Shown: piece by piece, positions 33,303 to 41,797 of the stretch
Position numbering within the stretch: position 1 is the stretch's first letter
How the letters are laid out: every line of letters begins with the position of its first letter
DNA from: PMNU01 sp035479375
GTDB taxonomy: Bacteria > Patescibacteriota > Saccharimonadia > Saccharimonadales > UBA4665
DNA: 64,000 bases
Assembly: GCA_035479375.1 (NCBI GenBank)
Contig: DATIIT010000013.1
Span: forward strand, 8,044 to 72,043
Direction: 5' to 3'
Position numbers and translations under genes: made by a program
Notes under the pieces: model-generated
Databases searched by the model: none
The model's input: only the letters and a program-made list of their open reading frames with translations
What the model was told of the DNA's origin: nothing

Positions 33303-35516
33303 CTATTGCTGCCGGGCGAGCTGGCCCAACAACGCAACCATGCCCTCTACCGAGCCAATAGTGTGGCGGGCGCCGGTGGACCCAGGCCCCACCTTAACCG
33401 TCCAGGCTGTCCGCGGTAGTACGGCAAACATGTCTTCATCGGTGTAATCGTCCCCGGCGCAGAGGATAAAGTCGGCGCCGGTGTGGTTGAGCATCTCTTG
33501 GGCAAACGCGCCTTTGCTGATGGAGCGCGGCTTTACCTCGAGGATCTTGTTGCCCTCAAAAACGCCCACATCCGTGCCGGCCAACGCCACCCTGAGGTCG
33601 TGCTTCAGCCCAACTTTACGCACCGACGCCAGCTCCGGTGTGACGCCCCGGTAGTGCCACACCAACGCAAAATCCTTCTCCTCTACGGTGGTGCCCGGCG
33701 TGCGCTCCGCGTAACCCTGCATGATGGGCAGAAGCTTGTCTTTGTAGGCCTGGAAGTCGATATCTACATCCGCCCATTGGCCGTCGTGGCGGATCCAGGC
33801 GCCATGCTCGGCCACTAGCGTGATGGGCAGCATCCCAAACCAGTTCTGCAGCGTGGCGCGGGTGCGGCCGCTAATGATGCACACCCGGTTGCGCTTATCT
33901 GCCGCCAGCGCCTTTAAGCGGCCCAGCAATTGGCGCGGCGGGCGGGCCCGATCCTTGGAGGTCGGGGCTACATAATCCTTCAAGGTGCCGTCATAGTCAA
34001 GCAAAAATAAGCGTTTTTTGGCGCTGGTGTAGGCCTGCAGCAACTCATCCTGGGAGCCGGCATCGAGCGCCTGCGCCTCGTTCTCGGCTTCGGCGATTTT
34101 AGCGCGGCCGAGCTGCTCAATAAAGTCGTTCGCCCAGCGCGTCACCGAGTAGCGCGAAATGCGCCCCTGCATGGCCTGCAAAGCCGTGCGCTGCTGGGTG
34201 GCCGGCATCTTGAACGCTTGCTCCAACGCGGCCACGATGTCCGCGGTGTCGTAGGGGTTGACGCGCACCGCCTCGGCTAGCTCGTTGGCCGCGCCGGCCA
34301 TCTCGCTTAAAATGAGCACGCCGGAACGGTTCTTTTTAGAGGCCACGTACTCCTTGGCCACCAGGTTCATACCGTCGCGCAGCGGCGTCACCAGGGCAAC
34401 GTCAGCCATAGCGTACAGCGCCACAAGCTGTTCAAACGGCAAATTCTTGTACTGGTAGGAGATGGGCGACCACCCCATGGTAGCGTACTTGCCGTTAATG
34501 CGGCTCACGGTGAGCTCAATGGTGTCGCGCAGCTGCTTATAGGCATCAACATCGATGCGCGACGGCACCGCTACCACCACCAGCGACACTTTGCCCAAAT
34601 ATTTCGGGTTGCGCTCCAAAAATGAGGCGAACGCCTCGAGCCGGTTGACAATGCCTTTGGAGTAATCCAGCCTGTCCACCGAAATGATCAGCTTACGGCC
34701 GCCGTAATGGGCGCGCAGCTGGTCCATCTCTGCCTTCACCTCGGGCGTGGCCAGGGCAGCACGGAACTTTTCGTAATCGATGCCAATGGGAAAGGCGTCG
34801 GCCACCACTTGCCGCGTGCCCACGTGCATCATGCCCAGCGCGCTGTCGATGCCAAGCACATTCTGCACACTGGCGCTAAAGTGCCGCACGTAATCATAGG
34901 TGTGGAAGCCCACGAGGTCGGCGCCCAGCAGCCCGCGTAGCAGCTCCACGCGCTGCGGCAGGATCCGGAACAGCTCGTAAGAAGGAAAGGGGATGTGCAG
35001 GAAAAACCCGATGCTGCTGCCCGGCAGCTCGCGCTTAAGCATACGGGGCAGCAGCATCAGATGGTAGTCGTGCACCCAAATGGTGGCGCCCGCGCCGGCA
35101 CGCCGCAGCACGGCCTTCTGGAACACTTGGTTCACCTCTTTGTACGGCGCCCAGTAGCGGGCGCTAATAACCGCTTGGTTCTGAAAATAATGGAACAGTG
35201 GCCAGATGGTGTCATTGGCGTAGCCGTCGTAGTAGCCGGCGATTTGCGCCTTAGTAAGGAACACCGGCGCGCAATCGTACTTGCGTAATTCCCGGGTAAT
35301 GGCACGCTTATCCGCGGTGGTCAGGTCGTCTGCGGCAATGCCCGGCCAGCCAATCCAGACTTTGTCTTGGCCTTGCCCCACCGACGACATAGCCGTAGCC
35401 AGGCCACCGCTGCTAGGTTTAAACACGAGCTCTCCGTGCTCCTTGCAAACATTCACTGGCAATCTATTGGACACAATAATGAACGTGTGTTTCTGCGCAA
35501 GGGGATTGCTCTTCAT
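33303..35516 (-). CDS. otsA-otsB fusion: Bifunctional trehalose-6-phosphate synthase/phosphatase
   Basis: 737 residues. N-terminal GT20 synthase (about 10-475): SNRLPVN, VHDYHLMLLPRML, SVDRLDYSKGI and DGMNLVAKEYVA, which bind UDP-glucose and glucose-6-phosphate. C-terminal HAD phosphatase (about 500-735) begins LFLLDYDGTLKDY (nucleophile Asp) and has ISGRTRATLQNWF and CAGDDYTDEDMF. Both halves look intact, so one protein makes trehalose for stress protection. A GAGGAGAG sequence lies 14 bases before the ATG. A GH15 gene lies just upstream on the same strand. Confidence 0.96.
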   Translation of the reverse strand: MKSNPLAQKHTFIIVSNRLPVNVCKEHGELVFKPSSGGLATAMSSVGQGQDKVWIGWPGIAADDLTTADKRAITRELRKYDCAPVFLTKAQIAGYYDGYANDTIWPLFHYFQNQAVISARYWAPYKEVNQVFQKAVLRRAGAGATIWVHDYHLMLLPRMLKRELPGSSIGFFLHIPFPSYELFRILPQRVELLRGLLGADLVGFHTYDYVRHFSASVQNVLGIDSALGMMHVGTRQVVADAFPIGIDYEKFRAALATPEVKAEMDQLRAHYGGRKLIISVDRLDYSKGIVNRLEAFASFLERNPKYLGKVSLVVVAVPSRIDVDAYKQLRDTIELTVSRINGKYATMGWSPISYQYKNLPFEQLVALYAMADVALVTPLRDGMNLVAKEYVASKKNRSGVLILSEMAGAANELAEAVRVNPYDTADIVAALEQAFKMPATQQRTALQAMQGRISRYSVTRWANDFIEQLGRAKIAEAENEAQALDAGSQDELLQAYTSAKKRLFLLDYDGTLKDYVAPTSKDRARPPRQLLGRLKALAADKRNRVCIISGRTRATLQNWFGMLPITLVAEHGAWIRHDGQWADVDIDFQAYKDKLLPIMQGYAERTPGTTVEEKDFALVWHYRGVTPELASVRKVGLKHDLRVALAGTDVGVFEGNKILEVKPRSISKGAFAQEMLNHTGADFILCAGDDYTDEDMFAVLPRTAWTVKVGPGSTGARHTIGSVEGMVALLGQLARQQ

Positions 35517-35641
35517 ACAAGAATATCTGCTCTCCTCAGAATACGGTCAGTATGCCAGTTCTCCCCCTAGTGTACAGTGAAAGATATTACATACAAAGCA
35601 CTTGCCGGCCAGGTATAACCGGAATGTGTGGCGGCGTGGGG

Positions 35642-36682
35642 CTAACCTTCAATTTCGTGCAAGGCTACAACGTACATGCTCTCTGACCAGCCGAGCGGCG
35701 TGTTTTCGTTTGCCTCGTTGGTATGTGAAAAATACAACTCTGGGATTTGGCCGTCTTTGGTGATGGTGGCCGTGGCTTTGGCCAGGTAGTCGCGGGCTTT
35801 GTCGTGCTCGCCGAGCTGCTTATGGATAATCGCCAGCCAGCTGAGGCCAAAGCACCATTCGGCCTCTTCGGAGTAGCCGTCCTCGTTCCTGTTGTAGTAG
35901 GCGTCGCCCTTGTAGCGCATCACACCGCGGTCGCGCGCCAGGTGGTATTCCAGGTTGGTGATGATTTCGTGCGCCATGTTACTGTCCACCACCCGGTATG
36001 GGTAGATGAGCGACAGCAGGGCGAGGTCGGTAAATTTGGTCTCTGACTCGCGCGGCAGGAGCGCGTCCAGCGCGACTTGGCCGCGGTCGATGGCGTCTTG
36101 GTCTACATCCATGCCGCCCACCTCTTGCCACTTCTTCAAGGCGGCCACTACAGCGCCGATGGAGCTGGCGTGCACTTCCTCGGCCTCTTCCCACATGCCA
36201 GAATCGGCATCATGCCAATATTCCACATTACAGATGTAGTAAATGAGCGTCTGGACGGTTTTGCGGTCTTTGGGGCTGCGCAGCATGCTGTGGCCTTTAG
36301 CCTCGTAATCTGCCAATTTAAAGAGTACCGCGCCCACGGCGTCGTGCTGCTTGTTGCCCCAGGACTCCCAAAATTCTTCCAACGTCTCTGGGTTGTAGCG
36401 GGCGTGGATGAATTGCCAGCTCTCGAACGGCTTGTTGGTGATGGCCCAGTTGATTTTGTCTATATGCTTGTCAAAAATGTCCAGCAAGGTGTGGTAGGTT
36501 TTGGCCACCACGTCCCACTGGCCGGCATACTCGAAGGCCAGGGACTCGTACACGTTGTCGCGCAGCCAGGCTTTGTCGTAGCCGGTCTGCACCGAGTGCG
36601 AGCTGGCCAAAAACAGGCCGGCGGGCGTCAGCAGCTTGCGCAGGTTGTCTAGGTGGCGGGCAACGCTGTCTTGGTCTGGCAT
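35642..36682 (-). CDS. GH15-family glucoamylase/trehalase-like hydrolase
   Basis: 346 residues. (alpha/alpha)6-barrel signs: YDKAWLRDNVYESLAFEY near the N-terminus, DSGMWEEAEEVHASSIGAV with the catalytic-acid Glu region, and SEEAEWCFGLSWLAIIHKQ. It lacks the N-terminal beta domain of larger GH15 enzymes, and no signal peptide is seen, so cytoplasmic. GH15 includes glucoamylases, glucodextranases and trehalases; location beside OtsAB makes trehalose or glycogen turnover plausible. Its ATG overlaps the stop of the gene before it. Confidence 0.8.
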   Translation of the reverse strand: MPDQDSVARHLDNLRKLLTPAGLFLASSHSVQTGYDKAWLRDNVYESLAFEYAGQWDVVAKTYHTLLDIFDKHIDKINWAITNKPFESWQFIHARYNPETLEEFWESWGNKQHDAVGAVLFKLADYEAKGHSMLRSPKDRKTVQTLIYYICNVEYWHDADSGMWEEAEEVHASSIGAVVAALKKWQEVGGMDVDQDAIDRGQVALDALLPRESETKFTDLALLSLIYPYRVVDSNMAHEIITNLEYHLARDRGVMRYKGDAYYNRNEDGYSEEAEWCFGLSWLAIIHKQLGEHDKARDYLAKATATITKDGQIPELYFSHTNEANENTPLGWSESMYVVALHEIEG

Positions 36683-37101
36683 TATTGTGCACCTCCGGAG
36701 TGGTGGCTGTGGCCGTAGGCGTCTGGCACGCCGCGGTTGTACAAAAAGCCCAGGATGGTGTTTAGGATTACCTCTGAGCCTTGGCCGTTGTGCAGCTCGG
36801 CGCGCAGTTCGGCGGCCTTGGCTTCCAGGCGGAATAACTCAGCGGCCAGCTGTAAATGCTCCTTCACCACCGGATCTTGCTCCTGCTCAAACCGCTCGGT
36901 GAGCGCCACGCAGGCTTGCTGTGCCTCGGCAATCGAGCTGGTGCAACGGGTGCACACGCCGTACTCACCCACGCGCAGCAGGTGGCCGCCGTAATCAAAG
37001 CTCTGGGCTTTGGGCAGCTTCTGGAGCGTCCGCTCAACAATTTCGCCAGCCTGGTGTGCCGCGGCTTCAACATCGGGGTCGTCAGAATGGGTCTTAATCA
37101 T
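36682..37101 (-). CDS. Hypothetical protein with CxxC and coiled coil
   Basis: 139 residues. A YGVCTRCTSSIAEA segment (Cys at about 50 and 53) resembles half of a zinc ribbon, followed by a long helix (QQACVALTERFEQEQD... to RAELHNG). The C-terminus YGHSHHSGGAQ is His-rich. Function unknown. Translationally coupled (one shared base) to the GH15 gene. A TATACT box lies about 32 bases upstream of the ATG. Confidence 0.75.
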   Translation of the reverse strand: MIKTHSDDPDVEAAAHQAGEIVERTLQKLPKAQSFDYGGHLLRVGEYGVCTRCTSSIAEAQQACVALTERFEQEQDPVVKEHLQLAAELFRLEAKAAELRAELHNGQGSEVILNTILGFLYNRGVPDAYGHSHHSGGAQ

Positions 37102-37162
37102 GGCTGCCTGTTGGTGTTAGTGCTTACGCTTAGTATAGCACCCGGCCGTGGCAACACACCAA

Positions 37163-37834
37163 TTAAACGGTTTGGAGGTTGGCAAAACTGTCTTCGCCGA
37201 GCGCCCGCTCCAGCTTGGCTTTGTCCACCGAATACTGGTGGGAGCCGTAGCTTAAGATACGCTCGCTTTTGAGCTTTGTGAGCTCGTTGGTGGTGGTCTC
37301 CCGCGTGAGGCCCACCAGCGCCGCAATGACGCTATGCGTCAGCTTGAGCCCAATGGCGTACACGCCGCTGCCGGCATGGCGCTGCCGCCCGTAGCGGAAC
37401 ATCAGATAGTACAGCGTAAACATGATTTTCTCCCGGGCGCGCGACTGCTCCAGGGCGGTGACGCGCATCAGCAGGCCGGTGTAGCGGGTGGCAAAATAAT
37501 CGAGCAGCTTGGCACGCAGCTCAAGGTCGTCGGCCAGCAGTTGGTTCAGGTCGCGCTGGGGAAGGGCGAGCACCTCCACATCAGTGAGCGCTTCGTAATA
37601 ATAGATCGTGGTGGCTGCTTTTTGGAAAATCCACGACGCCGGGAACATGTCGCCCCGCGTCTCAAAGGTCACAATTTGCTCCTCGCCCGCGGCGTTGATG
37701 CTATAAGCCTTGACCACGCCGCTAAGCACCACAAAGGCGTCCCGTGGGACTTCCCCCTGGTATAGCAAAATGGACTGCCTCTTGAAGGCGCGGGCTGTCG
37801 CAATCGGTCTAATATGGGAAATGATGTCACGCAT
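37163..37834 (-). CDS. Crp/Fnr-family transcriptional regulator
   Basis: 223 residues from ATG 37834. Cyclic-nucleotide-binding-like beta roll (ILLYQGEVPRDAFVVLSGVV, MFPASWIF) then the long dimer helix (RYTGLLMRVTALEQSRAREK) and a Crp-type winged helix (SVIAALVGLTRETTTNELT). No Cys cluster for an Fe-S centre is present in the N-terminus, so not an O2-sensing FNR. The ligand is unknown. It sits just before the gene block for trehalose metabolism, which it may regulate. Confidence 0.9.
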   Translation of the reverse strand: MRDIISHIRPIATARAFKRQSILLYQGEVPRDAFVVLSGVVKAYSINAAGEEQIVTFETRGDMFPASWIFQKAATTIYYYEALTDVEVLALPQRDLNQLLADDLELRAKLLDYFATRYTGLLMRVTALEQSRAREKIMFTLYYLMFRYGRQRHAGSGVYAIGLKLTHSVIAALVGLTRETTTNELTKLKSERILSYGSHQYSVDKAKLERALGEDSFANLQTV

Positions 37835-37910
37835 AACCACTTATCCCACCGTAATCTAGAGACGTTAAATTTTTCTGAAGCCGGCCGGGCGCAGTGCCTT
37901 GGCCGGCAGG

Positions 37911-38153
37911 TTAGGCAATACGCCGGGCGTGTTCGTCTTCGTCTGTTTCGTCGTCATCGGGCAGGCCGGCGGCTGCGGCCGGGCCCTCTTGGTACTGCTC
38001 GTCTGGGTCGGCGCCGTCGTCTAGGTGCGGGTCCTCGCGGCTCAGGGGGCGTCCATTTTTGATGTCCTCGGCCGGCGAGAACGGCGGCGCAAAGTCTTGG
38101 TCCAGTTTTTGCTGCTTTTCTTCGTCACTCACTGCTTCATCGCGCGGGTCCAT
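37911..38153 (-). CDS. Small acidic, probably disordered protein
   Basis: 80 residues from ATG 38153 (MDPRDEAVSDEEKQQK), with strong AGGAGG five bases upstream. Very rich in Asp, Glu and Pro, with no hydrophobic core; likely disordered. No family recognised. Confidence 0.65.
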   Translation of the reverse strand: MDPRDEAVSDEEKQQKLDQDFAPPFSPAEDIKNGRPLSREDPHLDDGADPDEQYQEGPAAAAGLPDDDETDEDEHARRIA

Positions 38154-38201
38154 GGGCACCTCCTGTTACTCTCTAGTGTCCAGTTAAGCACACTCTGGCA
38201 A

Positions 38202-39164
38202 CTATTGGTATGAGATATACCACGGCTGGGGCGTGAGCTGCATGGTGGCGGCCGGGTCGAGCATGGGCTGGTCCTCATGGGTAAAGTTTTTCCAGCCAAA
38301 CTCCGTGCCCGCCGGCGGGCTAGCGGTGATCGCCTGCCAGGTGTCGTCCTTGGCCGCCTGCGTGCCCTGGCCGTCCATTTGGATGACGTAGGCAAGTTCC
38401 GGGCGGGCAGTATTGAGCTGCTCACGCCCGGGCAGCATGTCCAGCCGGAACTGGTGCAGCACAAACAATTTTTGGGGCAGATGGCCAGCGGCCACGAGGC
38501 CAGCAAGCCACGTGGCCACGCCGTTCACCTCTGCGATATCCACTGAGCCGATTTGCTTGAGCGGCACTTGGTCCGGCTGCAGCCGCCACTCCGGGTCGAG
38601 CGCCAGGCCGACGTTGGGTTGCTTGAGCACGTCTGTGTACTCCTTGGCCTGGGTAAGGAAATCGCTGCGGCCGGGCTGGAGGTCGAGCACCACGTACACG
38701 CCGGCCTGCTGGGCTGCTGCGGCCCAGGCCATGATGGTGTCTGCGTCAGCCTCGCGCGAGTAATCACCGTTGTCCGTGGGCGTGGCCGAGGCCACTGTGG
38801 CGATAATCTCTAGCGTTGGATACACCGGCTGCGCGGACAGCGGCTGGTAGGCGCTGGCTTGCTGCTTGGCGCGCGCCAGGGAAGCGGGCAAATCCTGCTC
38901 GCCTAAGATACCCAGTGCCGGCTCGTTTGGAGACCCGTACAACGCAATAAAGCGGTACGTGCCCGTAAGCGTACGTCCACCCCCCGGAAAAGTAAAGGGC
39001 TTTTGTAACGGTTTTTGGCGGCGGGGCAAACTTGCCGATGTATGTATCGCTGGCGGCGGGGGCGCTGGCCGCAAAAGCCATCCCGTGCCGGCGCCGCCCA
39101 GCAGGCAGAGCAGCACAGCTACCCATACCCACCAGTGTGTCCGCCTCGCAATTTCGATCCTCAT
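38202..39164 (-). CDS. Secreted TIM-barrel-like protein (membrane-anchored)
   Basis: 320 residues. Signal anchor at about 11-31 (WWVWVAVLLCLLGGAGTGWL), then an exported domain with YVVLDLQPGRSDFLTQAKEY, LALDPEWRLQPDQVP, EVNGVATWLAGLV and KLFVLHQFRLDM. The DLQPGR/LDPEW/HQFR set recalls an uncharacterised actinobacterial lipoprotein family with a TIM-barrel-like core; acidic residues at strand ends suggest a hydrolase. Odd detail: just upstream lies GAGGAG with a four-codon frame (ATG to TGA) whose stop overlaps this ATG, which may be accidental. Confidence 0.75.
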   Translation of the reverse strand: MRIEIARRTHWWVWVAVLLCLLGGAGTGWLLRPAPPPPAIHTSASLPRRQKPLQKPFTFPGGGRTLTGTYRFIALYGSPNEPALGILGEQDLPASLARAKQQASAYQPLSAQPVYPTLEIIATVASATPTDNGDYSREADADTIMAWAAAAQQAGVYVVLDLQPGRSDFLTQAKEYTDVLKQPNVGLALDPEWRLQPDQVPLKQIGSVDIAEVNGVATWLAGLVAAGHLPQKLFVLHQFRLDMLPGREQLNTARPELAYVIQMDGQGTQAAKDDTWQAITASPPAGTEFGWKNFTHEDQPMLDPAATMQLTPQPWYISYQ

Positions 39165-39253
39165 ACAACCCGCATAGCTCCTCTAGTCAATATATAGTTA
39201 TGGTTACTTACGTGTATATGTCAATAATATTCGTAACTATTGCGTTAATATGC

Positions 39254-39259
39254 TATAAT
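39254..39259 (+). promoter_or_regulatory. Extended -10 (TGCTATAAT) of the 39267 gene
   Basis: TGC precedes a perfect TATAAT; the GTG start is seven bases downstream. No Shine-Dalgarno. Confidence 0.6.
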
Positions 39260-39266
39260 ATAGTCC

Positions 39267-39803
39267 GTGAAGAACCGGCGCTCGTTCATCGTTGAAGCGA
39301 CTGGCCGCATACCTGTAGGCGCCCGCCAAAGTGTGCGGGCCGATTTTTTAGAGGGCCGCGACGCCGCCGAAAGGGGTGATACACAGAAACAGAACTGGTT
39401 CGCAGGTCGCTTAGGGCGCTTTGCGCGCCAGCATAGTTACCAAGCTGTAGGAGGATTTTGTTTTGCGGCCCTTAACGCCCATTATGCCATGCGCCACGGA
39501 TCTGGAGTTGTGGCTGCTGAGGCAGTATATGACGGCCTCTACGGATGCGTTAACAGCATGGTGGCGTACACTCACGCGTATTTGGCGCAAGCGGTGCGCG
39601 CCACCCCACCAGTAGCTCTGACGCCGGCAGAAGCTTCGCCGACCTCTGTAACCCCAGCATATAACCGGACGGCCACAAAACTTGAAGCGTTTTCTGTTAT
39701 GGGCGGCCAGCTTGCATTTATGGCCACGGTGGCAGCCCCATCGCTCATAAATGCTATCCCAAATGTGGCCAATCTCGCCTATCACGCATATAGTGTGTTA
39801 TAA
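39267..39803 (+). CDS. Hypothetical protein, 178 residues (GTG start)
   Basis: Starts with GTG (MKNRRSFIVEATGRIPVGAR). Contains mildly hydrophobic stretches (YQAVGGFCFAALNAHYAM; LAFMATVAAPSLINAIPNVA) that may be membrane associated, but no clear signal peptide. No family recognised. The GTG is chosen because a perfect extended -10 lies seven bases upstream. Its stop codon lies inside the TATAAT box of the next gene. Confidence 0.65.
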   Translation: MKNRRSFIVEATGRIPVGARQSVRADFLEGRDAAERGDTQKQNWFAGRLGRFARQHSYQAVGGFCFAALNAHYAMRHGSGVVAAEAVYDGLYGCVNSMVAYTHAYLAQAVRATPPVALTPAEASPTSVTPAYNRTATKLEAFSVMGGQLAFMATVAAPSLINAIPNVANLAYHAYSVL

Positions 39804-39932
39804 TGATACCGCTAGAAACGCGCTGCTACATTAACAGTTCTAGATCATATTAACGAAGTCGCTTGAGGAGCAGCTAACTGGACGAGCATAGCCGCCAGCT
39901 TACCTCGGGGCAAGAAAGAGGATAAGCCACTA
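39799..39932 (+). promoter_or_regulatory. Promoter and structured 5' leader of the RRM gene
   Basis: TATAAT (39799-39804) overlaps the upstream stop codon; a start near 39811 gives a leader of about 120 bases, long for this genome. GAGG (39865-39868) and the Shine-Dalgarno GAGG (39918-39921) can both pair with CCTC (39903-39906), and AGCT blocks flank the first, so two folds compete for the ribosome site. This would suit cold-dependent control; it is inference. Confidence 0.5.
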
Positions 39933-40259
39933 ATGGCAAACAAATTATTTGTCGGCTCGCTGAGCTACAGTGTTACCGACGACCAACTGAATGACGCGTT
40001 TGCGCCGTTTGGTACCGTCGTATCGGCCAAAGTCATCATGGACCGCGAAACCGGCCGCAGTAAAGGCTTCGGCTTTGTAGAAATGAGCACCGACGAAGAA
40101 GCTCAAGCTGCTATCAAGGGCCTTGACGGCAAGGAAATCGGCGGCCGCGCCGTAGCCGTCAGCGAAGCCCGCCCGCAGGAAAACCGCGAACGCCGCCCAT
40201 ACAACGGCGGTGGTGACCGTGGTGGCCGCGACAACTTCGGCGGCGGCAACCGCTACTAA
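39933..40259 (+). CDS. RRM-domain RNA-binding protein
   Basis: 108 residues. A single RRM with RNP2 KLFVGSLS at 4-11 and RNP1 KGFGFVEM at about 44-51, followed by a Gly/Arg-rich tail (NGGGDRGGRDNFGGGNRY). This is the layout of cold-induced Rbp proteins of cyanobacteria and many CPR; it should bind single-stranded RNA. A strong terminator follows, so it is monocistronic. Confidence 0.95.
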   Translation: MANKLFVGSLSYSVTDDQLNDAFAPFGTVVSAKVIMDRETGRSKGFGFVEMSTDEEAQAAIKGLDGKEIGGRAVAVSEARPQENRERRPYNGGGDRGGRDNFGGGNRY

Positions 40260-40280
40260 GCGGAAGCTGAAGCCGAGCGC

Positions 40281-40311
40281 AAAAAGGCGCCCCTAACCGG
40301 GCGTCTTTTTT
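40281..40311 (+). terminator. Intrinsic terminator after the RRM gene
   Basis: AAAAAGGCGCCC pairs with GGGCGTCTTTTTT (one G-T pair), six-base loop, T run. Confidence 0.88.
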
Positions 40312-40381
40312 CATGCCTTCAGGCGGCGTCCAGCAAAGCCTGGCACAATCGGCCTTAAGGACACCTAACGAAAGGACGCTT

Positions 40382-41797
40382 GTGAACGTATTTAGCCGCG
40401 GAGTCCGGAACGCCTTCCGGAACGGCATCCGCACGGTCGCCATTGTGGGCATGCTAGGGCTCAGCATTGGGCTGGCGCTGGCCATGCTGCTGGCCAACCA
40501 GGCCATTGGCCAAAAAATAAAGAAGGTGCAGCAGAACATCGGCAACACCATTACGGTGGCGCCGGTGGGCATCCGCGGCTTCCAAGGGGGCGGCACACCG
40601 CTCACCAGTAGCCAGGTTGAGGCGCTCAAGGGAATCGCCCATGTCACCACCATAGACGAGACGCTCACCGACCGCATCACCAGCAGCGACTCCAGCCTGA
40701 CGTCGGCCATCGACGCCGGCAGCTTCGGCAACCGCCAGTTCCGGATTGAGCGCGACATGAACCCGGACGGCAGCAGTGACAGCGGTAGCACAGACACCGC
40801 CCGGCCGGCATTTACGCCGCCCATCACCGTGGTGGGCACCACCAACCCGGGCACGGCGGCCACGTCGCTCACCGGCGGCACGGCCACACTAACCGACGGC
40901 GCCCTCTTTGACGGCACCAAAGACGCGGCCGTAGCAGTGGTGGGCAGGGACTTGGCCAGCAAAAACTCGCTCAAGGTAGGCTCCACCTTTACCGCCTACA
41001 GCACCACGTTTACGGTGGTGGGCATTGTGGACTCTGGCAGCACCTTTAGCAATAATGTCGTGGCCATGCCGCTGTCCACCTTGCAGCGGCTCAGCAGCCA
41101 ATCCGGCGATGTTACCGCGGCCACTGTGCACATCGACTCGGCTGTTAACTTAGACGCTGCGACCACCGCGGTTAAAAACAAGCTCGGCAGCTCCGCGGAC
41201 GTCACCAACGACGCCGACAACGCCAAAACCACGCTCAGCTCGCTGGACAACATCCGCAATGTGTCGCTGTTTAGCCTGTTTGGGGCGGCCGGGGCGGCAG
41301 CGGTGATCATCTTACTCACCATGGTAATGATTGTGCGCGAGCGCCGGCGCGAAATCGGCGTGCTCAAGGCCATTGGCGGCTCCAACCTGCGCGTCATGCT
41401 GCAGTTCACGGTGGAGGCGCTGACGCTTACCGTGCTGGCGGCAGCGGCCGGGATTATCATCGGCAGCCTGGCAGCCACGCCGGTCACCAAAATGCTGGCC
41501 AACAACAGCAATTCCGACACCAGCACCACAGTGGTGGGGCCAGGCGGCGGCCAAGTGTCTATCAACACCTCCGGGGGCATGCGCATGCGCGGCTTTGCCG
41601 GCGGGCCGGGCGGGTTCCGCGCCCGCTTCCAAAACAACTCGGCCGTGCAGGGCGTTAAAAACCTGAAGGCCAACGTGGACGCCAGCATCTTGCTCTACGG
41701 CTTCGGCGGCGCCCTCCTAATTGCGGCCATTGGCAGCACCGCGGCCGCCGGGTTAATTGCCAAGGTCCGTCCGGCAGAAGTAATGAGGGTAGAATAA
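40382..41797 (+). CDS. MacB-like ABC transporter permease (FtsX family)
   Basis: 471 residues from GTG 40382 (MNVFSRGVRNAFRNGIRT), behind AAAGGA. TM1 at about 18-40, a long extracytoplasmic MacB-PCD domain (about 45-285), then three helices with the FtsX core (MIVRERRREIGVLKAIGGS after TM2). A Gly-rich loop (MRMRGFAGGPGGFRARFQ) between TM3 and TM4 is unusual. Works with the next gene as a type VII ABC machine that exports or extracts lipoproteins, peptides or antibiotics. The ATG of the ATPase overlaps its stop. Confidence 0.92.
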   Translation: MNVFSRGVRNAFRNGIRTVAIVGMLGLSIGLALAMLLANQAIGQKIKKVQQNIGNTITVAPVGIRGFQGGGTPLTSSQVEALKGIAHVTTIDETLTDRITSSDSSLTSAIDAGSFGNRQFRIERDMNPDGSSDSGSTDTARPAFTPPITVVGTTNPGTAATSLTGGTATLTDGALFDGTKDAAVAVVGRDLASKNSLKVGSTFTAYSTTFTVVGIVDSGSTFSNNVVAMPLSTLQRLSSQSGDVTAATVHIDSAVNLDAATTAVKNKLGSSADVTNDADNAKTTLSSLDNIRNVSLFSLFGAAGAAAVIILLTMVMIVRERRREIGVLKAIGGSNLRVMLQFTVEALTLTVLAAAAGIIIGSLAATPVTKMLANNSNSDTSTTVVGPGGGQVSINTSGGMRMRGFAGGPGGFRARFQNNSAVQGVKNLKANVDASILLYGFGGALLIAAIGSTAAAGLIAKVRPAEVMRVE

